Assembly (NCBI GenBank): GCA_003250495.1
Contig: QKGH01000221.1
Span: 1-41,716, forward strand
Length of the DNA stretch: 41,716 bases
Direction: 5' to 3'
DNA from: Marinobacterium sp.
GTDB lineage: Bacteria; Pseudomonadota; Gammaproteobacteria; Pseudomonadales; Balneatricaceae
Shown here: positions 28,018 through 39,345 of the stretch, in pieces
Numbering within the stretch: position 1 is the first letter of the stretch
How the letters are laid out: each line of letters opens with the position of its first letter
Made by a program: the position numbers and the translations under genes
Notes under the pieces: model-generated
What the model was told of the DNA's origin: nothing
Database searches by the model: none
Seen by the model: the letters and a program-made list of their open reading frames with translations, nothing else

Positions 28018-31000
28018 TTACTCGCTCGGTGTCAGGCGTTCAAGCAGCGCTTCAACGCAGTGAAAACGGTCGTCGGCCTTGCTCATCGGCAGCGTGAAGC
28101 GCAGCGCGCTGGCGCCGTCCAGTTTATAGCGTGTCGGCTGCTGCTGCACCAGCGTAACCAGTGTCAACGGTTCGACCCGGGTGTCGGCTTCGAATTCGAT
28201 CCGGCCGCCACTGTCGCCGGCCTCCAGCTTGGCGATCCCCAGCTGTTGCGCGCGCAGTTTCAGCGCCGTCAGGCGGAACAGGTTGCGCGTTTGCGGCGGC
28301 AGCAGGCCGAAGCGGTCGATCATCTCCACCTGCAGCTCGTCCAGTGCCGCGTCGCTGTCGGCGTTGGCGATGCGTTTGTACATGATCAGGCGGTTGTGCA
28401 CGTCGGGCAGGTAATCCTCCGGGATCAGCGCCGCCAGGCGCAGGTTGATCTCGGCGCCCTGGTGCAGCGGCTGGTCCAGGTTCGGGGTCTTGCCGTCGCG
28501 GATCGCCTTGATCGCCTGGTCCAGCATCTCCATGTACAGGCTGAAACCGATGCTCTGGATCTGGCCGCTCTGCTCCTCGCCGAGCAGCTCGCCGGCGCCG
28601 CGGATCTCCAGGTCGTGGGTGGCCAGCGTGAAGCCGGCGCCGAGGGTGCTGGACTGGGCGATCGCCTCCAGACGCTTGACCGCGTCCGGCGTCATCACCT
28701 GCGGCGGCGGTGTCAGCAGGTAGGCGTAAGCCTGGTGGTGGGAGCGGCCGACGCGACCGCGCAGCTGGTGCAGCTGGGCCAGGCCGAACTTGTCGGCGCG
28801 CTCGATGATGATGGTGTTGGCGCTGGGTACGTCGATGCCGGTCTCGATGATGGTGGTGCACACCAGCACGTTGAAGCGCTTGTGGTAGAAATCGGACATC
28901 ACCTGTTCCAGCTCGCGTTCGCGCATCTGGCCGTGGCCGATGCCGACCCGCGCCTCCGGCACCAGTTCGGCGACCTCGCGTGCCACCTTGTCGATGCTCT
29001 TGACCTCGTTGTGCAGGTAGTAGACCTGGCCGCCGCGCAGCAGCTCACGCAGGATCGCCTCCTTCAGCAGCGGGCGGTCCGATTCGCGCACGAAGGTCTT
29101 TACCGACAGGCGGCGGGCCGGCGGCGTGGCGATGATCGACAGGTCGCGCATGCCGGACATCGCCATGTTCAGCGTGCGCGGGATCGGCGTGGCGGTCAGC
29201 GTCAGGATATCGACCTCGGCGCGCAGCGCCTTCAGCCGCTCCTTCTGCTGCACCCCGAAGCGGTGCTCCTCGTCGATGATCACCAGCCCCAGCTCCTTGA
29301 ACTGCAGGTCGCCCTGCAGCAGCTTGTGGGTACCGATCAGGATATCGACCTGGCCGGCGCAGACCTGCTCGGCGATGCTGTGCTGCTGTTTGGCGCTGCG
29401 GAAACGGGAGATCAGCTCCACATTGACCGGCCAGTCGGCGAAGCGATCGCGGAAGTTGTCGAAGTGCTGCTGCGCCAGCAGCGTGGTCGGCACCAGTACC
29501 GCGACCTGGCGACCGGCCTGCACGGCGATGAAGGCGGCGCGCATCGCCACTTCGGTCTTGCCGAAACCAACGTCGCCGCACACCAGGCGGTCCATCGGCT
29601 GCGGCGAGCGCATGTCGCGCACCACGGCGTCGATGGCACTGGCCTGGTCCGGCGTCTCTTCAAACTGGAAGCCGGCGGCGAACTGGGCGTAGGACTCGTC
29701 GTCGCAGACGAAACTGTAGCCGGCGCGGGCGGCCCGGCGGGCGTAGATGTCGAGCAGTTCGGCGGCGCTGTCGCGCACCTTCTCCGCCGCCTTCTGCCGC
29801 GCCTTGCTCCACTGTTCGGTGCCGAGCCGGTGCAGCGGCGCGCTCTCGTCGGAGGCGCCGGAGTAGCGGCTGATCAGGTGCAACGAGGAGACCGGGACGT
29901 ACAACTTGGCGTTGTTGGCGTACTCCAGGGTCAGGAACTCGTTGGCCTCGCCCTCGACGGCGATGCTCTGCAGCCCCAGGTAGCGGCCGACACCGTGATC
30001 GATATGCACCACCGGGGCGCCGATCTCCAGCTCGGACAGGTGGCGGATCGCCTGGTCGGCGTCGGCCTGCTCGCGCTGGCGGCGCCGGCGCTGGAACACC
30101 TGCTGGCCGAACAGCTGGGTTTCGGTGATGACTTGCAGCTGGCCGTCGAGGTTGAGCCCCTGTTCCAGCGGGAAGGTACAGATCCCCAGCGGTGCCGGAT
30201 CGGCGTTGTAGTCGTCCCAGTTGGCATATTCGCGAAACTTCAGTCCGGCGCGCTGGGCCAGTCCGAGCAGCGCCTCGCGGCGGCCGGCGGACTCGGCGCA
30301 CACCAGCAGCGGCTGCGCGGCGCGGGCGTGCAGCTCGGCCAGTGGCTTTAGCGGCTCGGTGCTGCCGGCCGCGGCGGTCAGTTGCGGCGGGGCGCTGCAG
30401 GGCAGGTTGCTGCGCCCGGGGCGTACCTGCTCCGCCTCGTCGTTCAGGCGTAGGGCCGGGTAGCGTTTGAGGTGGGCGGCCAGCTCCTCGGGCGGCAGGT
30501 AAAGTCGCTCCGGCGCCAATACCGGGCGCTGGATATCGTGGGCGCGTTCGCCATGGCGCGAGCAGACCTCGTTCCAGAACTGCTGCGCGGCAGCGTTGAG
30601 CCCGGTCTGCTGCAACAGCAGGGTGTGCTCGGGCAGATAGTCGAACAGCGTGGCGCACTGGTCGAAGAACAGCGGCAGATAGTATTCGATCCCCGCCGGC
30701 GTCAGCCCGGACGAAACATCCTGGTACACCGGACAGCGGCTGTAGTCGACATCGAACAGCTCGCGCCAGCGCTGCTTGAAGCGCCCGATCGCCTCCTTGT
30801 GAAACGGGAACTCCTTGGCCGGCAGCAGCTGGATGCGGTCGATCTGCTCGATGGAGCGCTGGGTTTCCGGGTCGAAAGTGCGCAGCGTGTCGATCTCGTC
30901 GTCGAACAGGTCGATACGGTAGGGGCTGGCACTGCCCATCGGGAAGATATCGAGCAGGGCGCCGCGGATGGCGAACTCGCCATGCTCGTAAACGGTATCG

Positions 31001-31464
31001 ACCAGGGTGTAGCCGGCGTCAGTCAGCTGGCCGCGCATCCGTTCCGGGTCGAGACGCTGGCCGCGCTCGAGCCAGAGCGAGTTGCCGGTGACGAAGGCGG
31101 CCGGGGCGATGCGCTGCATCAGCGTCGCCGCCGGGATCACCAGTACCCCCTGGGTGAGCTGCGGCAACCGGTACAGGGCCTGGATCCGGGTCGAGATGAT
31201 ATCCTGGTGCGGCGAGAAGTTGTCGTAGGGCAGCGTTTCCCAGTCCGGGAACAGCTGCACCGGCAGCGTGTTGCAGGTGTAGAAGCGGATCTCCTGCTGC
31301 AGCCGGGCGGCGTTCTCGCTGTCGCGGCACACCAGCAGGATGGGGCCGCTGTACTGTTGGCTGATCTGGCGCACCAGCAGTCCGGTGGCGCTGCCGAGTA
31401 CCTGTCCAATCCGTTTCAGGTCCCCGGCCGTGGTGGGAAGTGGGGGGGTAAACGTGCTCAGCAC
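28018..31464 (-). CDS. mfd: Transcription-repair coupling factor Mfd
   Basis: Mfd is a cytoplasmic DNA translocase that removes RNA polymerase stalled at lesions and recruits UvrA. The protein has 1148 residues, the same as E. coli. It has the UvrB-homology region in the first third, the RNA-polymerase-interacting domain (IGAPVVHIDHGVGRYLGLQ, about 500), the helicase motor with Walker A GDVGFGKTEVAM (Lys636) and the DEEH box (VIIDEEHRFG), the Q/R-rich motif VI (QLRGRVGRS) and the C-terminal TRCF domain. The start is GTG at 31464, with GGAG six bases before it. The frame stays open for 64 codons upstream through the spacer shared with gap, which is not part of the protein. Confidence 0.97.
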   Translation of the reverse strand: MLSTFTPPLPTTAGDLKRIGQVLGSATGLLVRQISQQYSGPILLVCRDSENAARLQQEIRFYTCNTLPVQLFPDWETLPYDNFSPHQDIISTRIQALYRLPQLTQGVLVIPAATLMQRIAPAAFVTGNSLWLERGQRLDPERMRGQLTDAGYTLVDTVYEHGEFAIRGALLDIFPMGSASPYRIDLFDDEIDTLRTFDPETQRSIEQIDRIQLLPAKEFPFHKEAIGRFKQRWRELFDVDYSRCPVYQDVSSGLTPAGIEYYLPLFFDQCATLFDYLPEHTLLLQQTGLNAAAQQFWNEVCSRHGERAHDIQRPVLAPERLYLPPEELAAHLKRYPALRLNDEAEQVRPGRSNLPCSAPPQLTAAAGSTEPLKPLAELHARAAQPLLVCAESAGRREALLGLAQRAGLKFREYANWDDYNADPAPLGICTFPLEQGLNLDGQLQVITETQLFGQQVFQRRRRQREQADADQAIRHLSELEIGAPVVHIDHGVGRYLGLQSIAVEGEANEFLTLEYANNAKLYVPVSSLHLISRYSGASDESAPLHRLGTEQWSKARQKAAEKVRDSAAELLDIYARRAARAGYSFVCDDESYAQFAAGFQFEETPDQASAIDAVVRDMRSPQPMDRLVCGDVGFGKTEVAMRAAFIAVQAGRQVAVLVPTTLLAQQHFDNFRDRFADWPVNVELISRFRSAKQQHSIAEQVCAGQVDILIGTHKLLQGDLQFKELGLVIIDEEHRFGVQQKERLKALRAEVDILTLTATPIPRTLNMAMSGMRDLSIIATPPARRLSVKTFVRESDRPLLKEAILRELLRGGQVYYLHNEVKSIDKVAREVAELVPEARVGIGHGQMRERELEQVMSDFYHKRFNVLVCTTIIETGIDVPSANTIIIERADKFGLAQLHQLRGRVGRSHHQAYAYLLTPPPQVMTPDAVKRLEAIAQSSTLGAGFTLATHDLEIRGAGELLGEEQSGQIQSIGFSLYMEMLDQAIKAIRDGKTPNLDQPLHQGAEINLRLAALIPEDYLPDVHNRLIMYKRIANADSDAALDELQVEMIDRFGLLPPQTRNLFRLTALKLRAQQLGIAKLEAGDSGGRIEFEADTRVEPLTLVTLVQQQPTRYKLDGASALRFTLPMSKADDRFHCVEALLERLTPSE

Positions 31465-31500
31465 GCCGGTCTCCTTATCTACTGCAGCTGTTTGCCAAGC

Positions 31501-31537
31501 GCGGTATGTTACCGCTGATTGGCATGCAGTGCATGCC
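31501..31537. promoter_or_regulatory. Two adjacent perfect inverted repeats upstream of mfd
   Basis: GCGGTA-TGT-TACCGC at 31501-31515 and GGCATGC-AGT-GCATGCC at 31521-31537 are both perfect, each with a 3-base centre. Their centres (31508 and 31529) are 21 bases apart, two helical turns. They lie 37-73 bases upstream of the mfd start. They could be operator half-pairs or two hairpins in the mfd leader; no regulator can be assigned. Confidence 0.5.
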
Positions 31538-31599
31538 CGGACGCGGCGGTGTACGACCCCGGTATCCATGCGGTGGGACAAAAGTCTAGGTGTTTCGGT

Positions 31600-31628
31600 T
31601 TGCTGATAGCGCCTGAAACAGGGATAAT
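31600..31628 (+). promoter_or_regulatory. Candidate sigma-70 promoter of the GAPDH gene
   Basis: TTGCTG (31600-31605) and GATAAT (31623-31628) are 17 bases apart (4 of 6 and 5 of 6 to consensus). Transcription would start near 31635, leaving a short leader of about 39 bases before the GTG at 31674. Confidence 0.6.
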
Positions 31629-31639
31629 GCGCGCACCCA

Positions 31640-31659
31640 AAATTGAGCCGACACAATTT
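31640..31659. promoter_or_regulatory. Operator-like inverted repeat just downstream of the gap promoter
   Basis: AAATTG (31640-31645) and CAATTT (31654-31659) are perfect inverted arms around 8 bases, located at about +5 to +24 of the predicted gap transcript. This is a usual place for a repressor site. It does not exactly fit the TTGT-N7/8-ACAA form I recall for Pseudomonas HexR, so the regulator is open. Confidence 0.4.
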
Positions 31660-31673
31660 CGGAGCAACGACCT

Positions 31674-33110
31674 GTGAGCCAAGAACTGATTTTAGCCGAC
31701 TGGAATGCCCGTGAAGCGATTGCCGAAGCGATGGTCCCCCTGGTCGGTCGTTTGTACCGCGACAAGAATGTTGAAATCTCCATCTACGGACGTCTCGTTG
31801 TCAAGCGTTCCGTTATCGATATCCTGAAAGCGCACCGCTTCGTGCGTCAGGTAGAGGGAGAGGAACTCTCTGTAGTCGATACCTTCCCGGTACTCGAAGC
31901 AGTTAGCGAAATGGATGTCTACAACGCGCATGTCGATATCGGCAAGTTGGCGGTCAAGTTCCGCAAGAAGGGTGCAGGCCGCACGCTGCAGGCGTTCCTC
32001 GCCGATGAGTTGGCAGGCGCCGCAGGCGAGGCGCCGAGCTCTCCCTCCAGCGATGTAGTGCTGTTCGGCTTCGGTCGTATCGGTCGTTTGTTGGCACGGC
32101 TGCTGATCGACCGTTCCGGTGCCGGTCACTCGCTGAGCCTGAAGGCGATCGTGGTGCGTAAGGGCAGCGCCGAAAACGACCTGGAAAAGCGCGCCAGCCT
32201 GCTGCGCCGCGATTCCGTGCACGGTTCTTTCAATGGCACCATCCAGGTGGACGAGGAGAATCAGGCGCTGATCGTCAACGGCAACCTGATCCGCATCATC
32301 TTCGCCGACAAGCCCGATAGCATCGATTACACCCAGTACGGCATCAACAACGCGCTGGTGATCGATAACACCGGTAAATGGCGCGACAAAGAGGGGCTGT
32401 CGCTGCACCTGCAGTCCAAAGGGGTCGCCAAGGTGATCCTGACCGCACCGGGCAAGGGCGTGAAGAACATCGTCATGGGCGTTAACCAGGGCGATATCGA
32501 AGACGGCGATACCGTGCTGTCGGCCGCGTCCTGCACCACCAACGCGATTACGCCGGTGCTGAAGGCGATCAACGACCGTTTCGGTGTGATCAATGGCCAC
32601 GTCGAGACCGTGCACTCCTACACCAACGACCAGAACCTGATCGACAACTACCACAAGGGCGATCGTCGCGGCCGTGCCGCCGGCCTGAACATGGTGTTGA
32701 CCGAGACCGGTGCGGCCAAGGCCGTGGCCAAGGCGCTGCCGGAACTGGAAGGCAAGCTGACCGGTAATGCGATCCGCGTACCGACGCCGAACGTGTCGAT
32801 GGCGATCCTGAACCTGAACCTGAAGGAGGCGACCGACCGCGACGAGCTGAACGCCTTCCTGCGCGATGCCGCGCTGCACGGTCCGATGCAGAAGCAGATC
32901 GACTACAGCAACTCACCGGAAGCGGTTTCCAGCGATTTCGTCGGTTCCCGTTCGGCGGGTGTGGTCGATGCCCTGGCCACCATCTGCTCCGGCAACAGCT
33001 GCGTCCTGTACGTCTGGTACGACAACGAGTTCGGTTACAGCTGCCAGGTCGTGCGCATGGCACAACATGTTTCCAAAACTACACTGCCGGCCTACCCGCT
33101 GGAGTCGTAA
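31674..33110 (+). CDS. gap: Glyceraldehyde-3-phosphate dehydrogenase with an extra N-terminal domain
   Basis: The enzyme interconverts glyceraldehyde-3-phosphate and 1,3-bisphosphoglycerate with NAD(P). The protein has 478 residues against about 330 for the classical enzyme. The dehydrogenase core starts near residue 127 with the dinucleotide loop FGFGRIGRL, has the catalytic Cys287 in SAASCTTNAITPV, the substrate motif HSYTNDQNL and ends with WYDNEFGYS. The first 125 residues (from MSQELILADWNAREAIAEAM to a Ser/Pro/Ala linker) are an added domain of unknown role, also found in the long GAPDH next to mfd in pseudomonads. The start is GTG at 31674 with GGAG upstream. It is divergent from mfd; a gluconeogenic role is plausible but not shown. 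Confidence 0.93.
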   Translation: MSQELILADWNAREAIAEAMVPLVGRLYRDKNVEISIYGRLVVKRSVIDILKAHRFVRQVEGEELSVVDTFPVLEAVSEMDVYNAHVDIGKLAVKFRKKGAGRTLQAFLADELAGAAGEAPSSPSSDVVLFGFGRIGRLLARLLIDRSGAGHSLSLKAIVVRKGSAENDLEKRASLLRRDSVHGSFNGTIQVDEENQALIVNGNLIRIIFADKPDSIDYTQYGINNALVIDNTGKWRDKEGLSLHLQSKGVAKVILTAPGKGVKNIVMGVNQGDIEDGDTVLSAASCTTNAITPVLKAINDRFGVINGHVETVHSYTNDQNLIDNYHKGDRRGRAAGLNMVLTETGAAKAVAKALPELEGKLTGNAIRVPTPNVSMAILNLNLKEATDRDELNAFLRDAALHGPMQKQIDYSNSPEAVSSDFVGSRSAGVVDALATICSGNSCVLYVWYDNEFGYSCQVVRMAQHVSKTTLPAYPLES

Positions 33111-33135
33111 TTCGGCTGTAGTCCTGTAGTTTGAG

Positions 33136-33164
33136 AAAACCGCCTCCATCGAGGCGGTTTTTTT
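33136..33164 (+). terminator. Rho-independent terminator of gap
   Basis: AAAACCGCCTC (33136-33146) pairs perfectly with GAGGCGGTTTT (33151-33161) around CATC, followed by T to 33164. It lies 25 bases after the gap stop and isolates the nqr operon from gap. Confidence 0.94.
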
Positions 33165-34808
<1,644 letters not shown>

Positions 34809-34820
34809 GAGGGACTGACC

Positions 34821-36029
34821 ATGAGTTTGAGATCTATTCTGGATAATCTCGAGCCGCACTTTCACAAGGGCGGCAGATACGAGAAGTGGTACGCCCTGTT
34901 CGAAGCGGTCGATACCATCTTCTACACGCCAGGCAGGGTGACCAAGAGCGCGGCTCATGTCCGTGACGGCGTCGACCTGAAGCGCATCATGATCCTGGTC
35001 TGGATGTGCACCTTCCCGGCGATCCTTTTCGGTATGTACAACCTGGGTCTGCAGGCCAACACGGCGATGGCGGAGCTGGGGCTGACCGAAGCCACCGGCT
35101 GGCGCGGTTCGATCATCGGCGCACTGAGCGGGTTCGATCCGAGCAGTGTCTGGGACAATATCATCTACGGTGCCGTGTACTGGCTGCCGGTGTATATCAC
35201 GACCTTCGTGGTGGGCGGCTTCTGGGAAGTCCTGTTCGCCATGAAACGTGGTCACGAGGTTAACGAAGGCTTCTTCGTCACCTCCGTTCTGTTTGCCCTG
35301 ATCTTGCCGCCGACCATTCCGCTGTGGCAGGTTGCGCTGGGGATCAGCTTCGGTGTCGTGATCGGTAAAGAGGTGTTCGGCGGTACCGGGAAGAACTTCC
35401 TGAACCCGGCGCTGACCGGTCGTGCCTTCCTGTTCTTCGCCTATCCGGCGCAGATGTCCGGTGACTCCATCTGGACCGCGGTCGACGGCTTCTCCGGCGC
35501 GACGCCGCTGGGTCTGGCGGCGCAGGGCGGGGTCGATGCGATTCTGAACGCCAACATCACCTGGTTCGATGCCTTCATCGGTACCATCCAGGGCTCGGTC
35601 GGTGAAACCTCGACGCTGGCGATCCTGGTCGGCGGTCTGGTCATCATGTTCGCCCGTATCGCGGCCTGGCGCATCATCGTCGGCGTGCTGCTGGGTACCG
35701 TTGCGATGTCCGTGCTGTTCAACCTGATCGGCTCCGATTCCAACCCGATGTTCAGCCTGCCGTTCTACTGGCACTTTGTCCTCGGCGGCTTCGCCTTCGG
35801 TCTGTTCTTCATGGCGACCGATCCGGTGTCCGCTTCGATGACCAATACCGGTAAATGGGTGTTCGGTGCGCTGATCGGCGTCATGGTCGTGCTGATCCGT
35901 GTCGTCAACCCCGCGTTCCCGGAAGGGATGATGCTGGCGATTCTGTTTGGCAACCTGTTCGCGCCGTTGATTGATAGCTTCGTGATCCAGGCGAACGTGA
36001 AACGGAGGATGAAACGCAATGTCGTCTAA
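34821..36029 (+). CDS. nqrB: Na+-translocating NADH:quinone reductase subunit B
   Basis: NqrB is a membrane subunit (RnfD/NqrB family) carrying a covalently bound FMN and riboflavin, and contributes to the Na+ path. The protein has 402 residues with about ten membrane helices. The flavin attachment motif SGATPLG is present, with Thr228 as the predicted FMN-binding residue. The N-terminal amphipathic segment ([23 protein letters not shown]) is typical. Its FMN would be attached by the ApbE encoded downstream. It overlaps nqrC by 11 bases. Confidence 0.97.
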   Translation: MSLRSILDNLEPHFHKGGRYEKWYALFEAVDTIFYTPGRVTKSAAHVRDGVDLKRIMILVWMCTFPAILFGMYNLGLQANTAMAELGLTEATGWRGSIIGALSGFDPSSVWDNIIYGAVYWLPVYITTFVVGGFWEVLFAMKRGHEVNEGFFVTSVLFALILPPTIPLWQVALGISFGVVIGKEVFGGTGKNFLNPALTGRAFLFFAYPAQMSGDSIWTAVDGFSGATPLGLAAQGGVDAILNANITWFDAFIGTIQGSVGETSTLAILVGGLVIMFARIAAWRIIVGVLLGTVAMSVLFNLIGSDSNPMFSLPFYWHFVLGGFAFGLFFMATDPVSASMTNTGKWVFGALIGVMVVLIRVVNPAFPEGMMLAILFGNLFAPLIDSFVIQANVKRRMKRNVV

Positions 36030-36801
36030 TAACGATTCAATCAGCAGAACCCTTATCGTTACGATTTTGCTGTGTGTGGTTTGCTCCGTTGTCGTGTCCG
36101 CTTCTGCCGTACTGCTGAAGCCGAAGCAGATCGCCAACAAGGATCTGGACCGTAAGTCCAATATCCTGGCGGCTGCCGGAATCAGCGATCCGAGCAAGTC
36201 CGTCGATGAACTGTTCCAGCAGATCACCACCCGCTACGTGGATCTCAAGAGCGGTCGTTTTGTCGACCAGCCGGTCGCCAACTACGATGCGCGCAAGGCG
36301 GCCAAGGATCCGAAACAGGGCCACTCACTGTCAGCCGATATCGACACCGCGTCGATCAAGTTTCAGGCTAACGTGATGCCGGTCTACCTGGTTGAAGATG
36401 CCGATGGCAAGATCCAGAAGCTGATCCTGCCGGTCCATGGCTACGGCCTGTGGTCAACGCTGTATGGCTTCCTGGCGCTGGAAGGTGATATCAACACCGT
36501 GGTCGGGCTCGGTTTCTACTCTCATGCAGAAACCCCGGGTCTGGGTGGCGAGGTCGACAACCCGCTGTGGAAAGCACTGTGGCCGGGCAAGAAGGTCTAT
36601 GCCGATGGCGATACTACCAACCCGGTAATTCGCCTGATCAAGGGTGGCGTCGATCCCTCGGCTCCCGATGCGGAGTACAAGGTTGATGCGCTTTCCGGTG
36701 CGACGCTGACCAGTAATGGTGTAACCCACCTGGTCCAGTTCTGGATGGGTAAAAATGGTTACGCGCCGTTCCTGAACAATCTGCGTGCAGGGGAGGCTTA
36801 A
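36019..36801 (+). CDS. nqrC: Na+-translocating NADH:quinone reductase subunit C
   Basis: NqrC has one N-terminal membrane helix (about residues 12-34) and a periplasmic FMN domain. The protein has 260 residues. The flavinylation motif SGATLTS is intact, with Thr229 predicted to carry FMN, attached by Apb[17 protein letters not shown] and [11 protein letters not shown] are family landmarks around the flavin. The ATG at 36019 lies inside the end of nqrB (11-base overlap), and nqrD begins one base after its stop. Confidence 0.97.
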   Translation: MSSNNDSISRTLIVTILLCVVCSVVVSASAVLLKPKQIANKDLDRKSNILAAAGISDPSKSVDELFQQITTRYVDLKSGRFVDQPVANYDARKAAKDPKQGHSLSADIDTASIKFQANVMPVYLVEDADGKIQKLILPVHGYGLWSTLYGFLALEGDINTVVGLGFYSHAETPGLGGEVDNPLWKALWPGKKVYADGDTTNPVIRLIKGGVDPSAPDAEYKVDALSGATLTSNGVTHLVQFWMGKNGYAPFLNNLRAGEA

Positions 36802-36802
36802 G

Positions 36803-37462
36803 ATGTCCCAGACTAAAGAGGTCCTGTTTGGACCGCTGATCAAAAACAACCCGATCGCGTTGCAGATCCTTGGTATCTGCTCCGCATTGGCGGTAACGTC
36901 GAACCTGAAAACGGCGTTGGTAATGGGGATCTCCGTGTCGCTGGTAACGGCGTTCTCGAACTTCTTCATTTCGCTGATCCGTAACCAGATTCCGGGCAGT
37001 ATCCGTATCATCGCGCAGATGACGATCATCGCCTCGCTGGTAATTGTCGTCGACCAGATCCTGCGCGCCTTCGCCTATGACATCTCCAAGCAGTTGTCGG
37101 TGTTCGTCGGTTTGATCATCACCAACTGTATCGTCATGGGGCGCGCCGAAGCCTTCGCGATGAAGAACCCGCCGGTGATCAGCTTCCTTGACGGCATCGG
37201 TAACGGTCTCGGTTATACGCTGGTGTTGATGTTCGTCGGCACGGTGCGCGAACTGTTCGGTTCCGGTTCCCTGTTCGGGATCGAGATCCTGCCGCTGATC
37301 AACAACGGTGGCTGGTATCAGGGTAACGGTCTGCTGCTGCTGCCGCCGAGCGCATTCTTCATTATCGGGATGTTCATCTGGATCGTGCGTACCTGGAAGA
37401 AAGAGCAGGTCGAGAAGCCGGAGTACGTATTGGCATCCAACAGCAAGAAGGAGGCGGCGTAA
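36803..37462 (+). CDS. nqrD: Na+-translocating NADH:quinone reductase subunit D
   Basis: NqrD is a small integral-membrane subunit (RnfE family) that, with NqrE, holds an iron centre between them in the membrane and lines the core of the pump. The protein has 219 residues and six hydrophobic helices; [17 protein letters not shown] contains the conserved Cys of the metal site. The ATG at 36803 is preceded by GGGAGG; an in-frame ATG at 36785 overlaps the end of nqrC and would add six atypical residues. nqrE follows after 3 bases. Confidence 0.96.
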   Translation: MSQTKEVLFGPLIKNNPIALQILGICSALAVTSNLKTALVMGISVSLVTAFSNFFISLIRNQIPGSIRIIAQMTIIASLVIVVDQILRAFAYDISKQLSVFVGLIITNCIVMGRAEAFAMKNPPVISFLDGIGNGLGYTLVLMFVGTVRELFGSGSLFGIEILPLINNGGWYQGNGLLLLPPSAFFIIGMFIWIVRTWKKEQVEKPEYVLASNSKKEAA

Positions 37463-37465
37463 GTC

Positions 37466-38074
<609 letters not shown>

Positions 38075-38110
38075 TGGCAGGCACGAAGAGCTTAAGGATG
38101 GAATGAACCG

Positions 38111-39340
38111 ATGAATGCAGAAATCATTCTGGGCGTAGTGATGTTCACGGCGATGGTGCTTGCACTGGTTGCCGTGATCCTCGCCGCCCGTGCAAAACTG
38201 GTAAGCACCGGTAATGTGACCATCGAGATCAATGATGATCCCGAGAAGTCCATCACCGTACCGGCCGGCGGCAAGCTGTTGCAGACGCTAGCCAACCAAG
38301 GGATCTTCCTTGCTTCCGCCTGCGGCGGCGGCGGCACCTGCGCGCAGTGCAAATGCCAGGTGATGGATGGCGGCGGTTCCATGCTGCCGACCGAAGAGTC
38401 CCACTTCACCATGCGTGAAGCGAAAGAGGGCTGGCGTCTCTCCTGCCAGGTAGCAGTCAAGCAGGACCTGAAGATCCATGTCGAAGACGATGTGTTCGGC
38501 GTGAAGAAGTGGGAGTGTACGGTCGAGTCCAACCCGAACGTGGCCACCTTCATCAAGGAACTGACCCTGCGTCTGCCGGAAGGCGAGCATGTGAATTTCC
38601 GCGCTGGCGGTTACGTGCAGCTGGAAGCACCGCCCCATGTCGTCAACTACAAGGATTTCGACATTCAGGAGAAATTCCGTGGCGACTGGGACAAGTTCAA
38701 CATGTGGCAGTACGTATCCAAGGTCGACGAGACCGTGATCCGTGCTTACTCCATGGCGAACTACCCGGAAGAGAAGGGTATTGTTAAGTTCAATATCCGT
38801 ATCGCTTCGCCGCCTCCGGGCAGCCAGGGGATTCCGCCGGGGCAGATGTCCTCCTATGTGTTCAGCCTGAAGCCGGGCGACAAGATCTCCGTGTACGGGC
38901 CGTTCGGCGAGTTCTTCGCCCGCGATACCGATCACGAGATGGTGTTTATCGGCGGTGGTGCCGGCATGGCGCCGATGCGTTCGCACATCTTCGATCAGCT
39001 CAAGCGCCTGCACTCTACCCGCAAGATCTCCTTCTGGTACGGTGCGCGCTCGATGCGCGAGGCATTCTATGTCGACGAATTCGACAAGCTGCAGGAAGAG
39101 AATCCGAACTTCAATTGGCACCTGGCGCTGTCCGATCCGTTGCCGGAAGACAACTGGACCGGCTACACCGGCTTCATCCATAACGTGCTGTACGAAAACT
39201 ATCTGAAGAGCCATGAGGCGCCGGAAGATTGCGAGTACTACATGTGCGGACCGCCAATGATGAACTCCGCCGTGATCAAGATGCTGCTCGATCTGGGCGT
39301 TGAGCGTGAAAACATCATGCTCGATGACTTCGGTGGTTGA
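38111..39340 (+). CDS. nqrF: Na+-translocating NADH:quinone reductase subunit F
   Basis: NqrF is the electron entry point: it oxidises NADH with FAD and passes electrons through a 2Fe-2S cluster. The protein has 409 residues. Residues about 5-27 form a membrane anchor. The plant-type ferredoxin domain has ligands Cys71, Cys77, Cys80 ([13 protein letters not shown]) and Cys112. The FAD domain has [11 protein letters not shown] and the NADH domain has [17 protein letters not shown] and the C-terminal [10 protein letters not shown]. The start ATG at 38111 follows a short spacer; apbE begins 5 bases after the stop. Confidence 0.97.
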   Translation: MNAEIILGVVMFTAMVLALVAVILAARAKLVSTGNVTIEINDDPEKSITVPAGGKLLQTLANQGIFLASACGGGGTCAQCKCQVMDGGGSMLPTEESHFTMREAKEGWRLSCQVAVKQDLKIHVEDDVFGVKKWECTVESNPNVATFIKELTLRLPEGEHVNFRAGGYVQLEAPPHVVNYKDFDIQEKFRGDWDKFNMWQYVSKVDETVIRAYSMANYPEEKGIVKFNIRIASPPPGSQGIPPGQMSSYVFSLKPGDKISVYGPFGEFFARDTDHEMVFIGGGAGMAPMRSHIFDQLKRLHSTRKISFWYGARSMREAFYVDEFDKLQEENPNFNWHLALSDPLPEDNWTGYTGFIHNVLYENYLKSHEAPEDCEYYMCGPPMMNSAVIKMLLDLGVERENIMLDDFGG

Positions 39341-39345
39341 TCCGG

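Noticed and set aside
28060-30351. Very long open frame on the plus strand opposite mfd (763 codons)
   Set aside because: It is antisense to a clear full-length Mfd, and the translation is a low-complexity mix rich in Gln, Val, Ala, Asp and Gly, as expected from complementing GC-biased codons.
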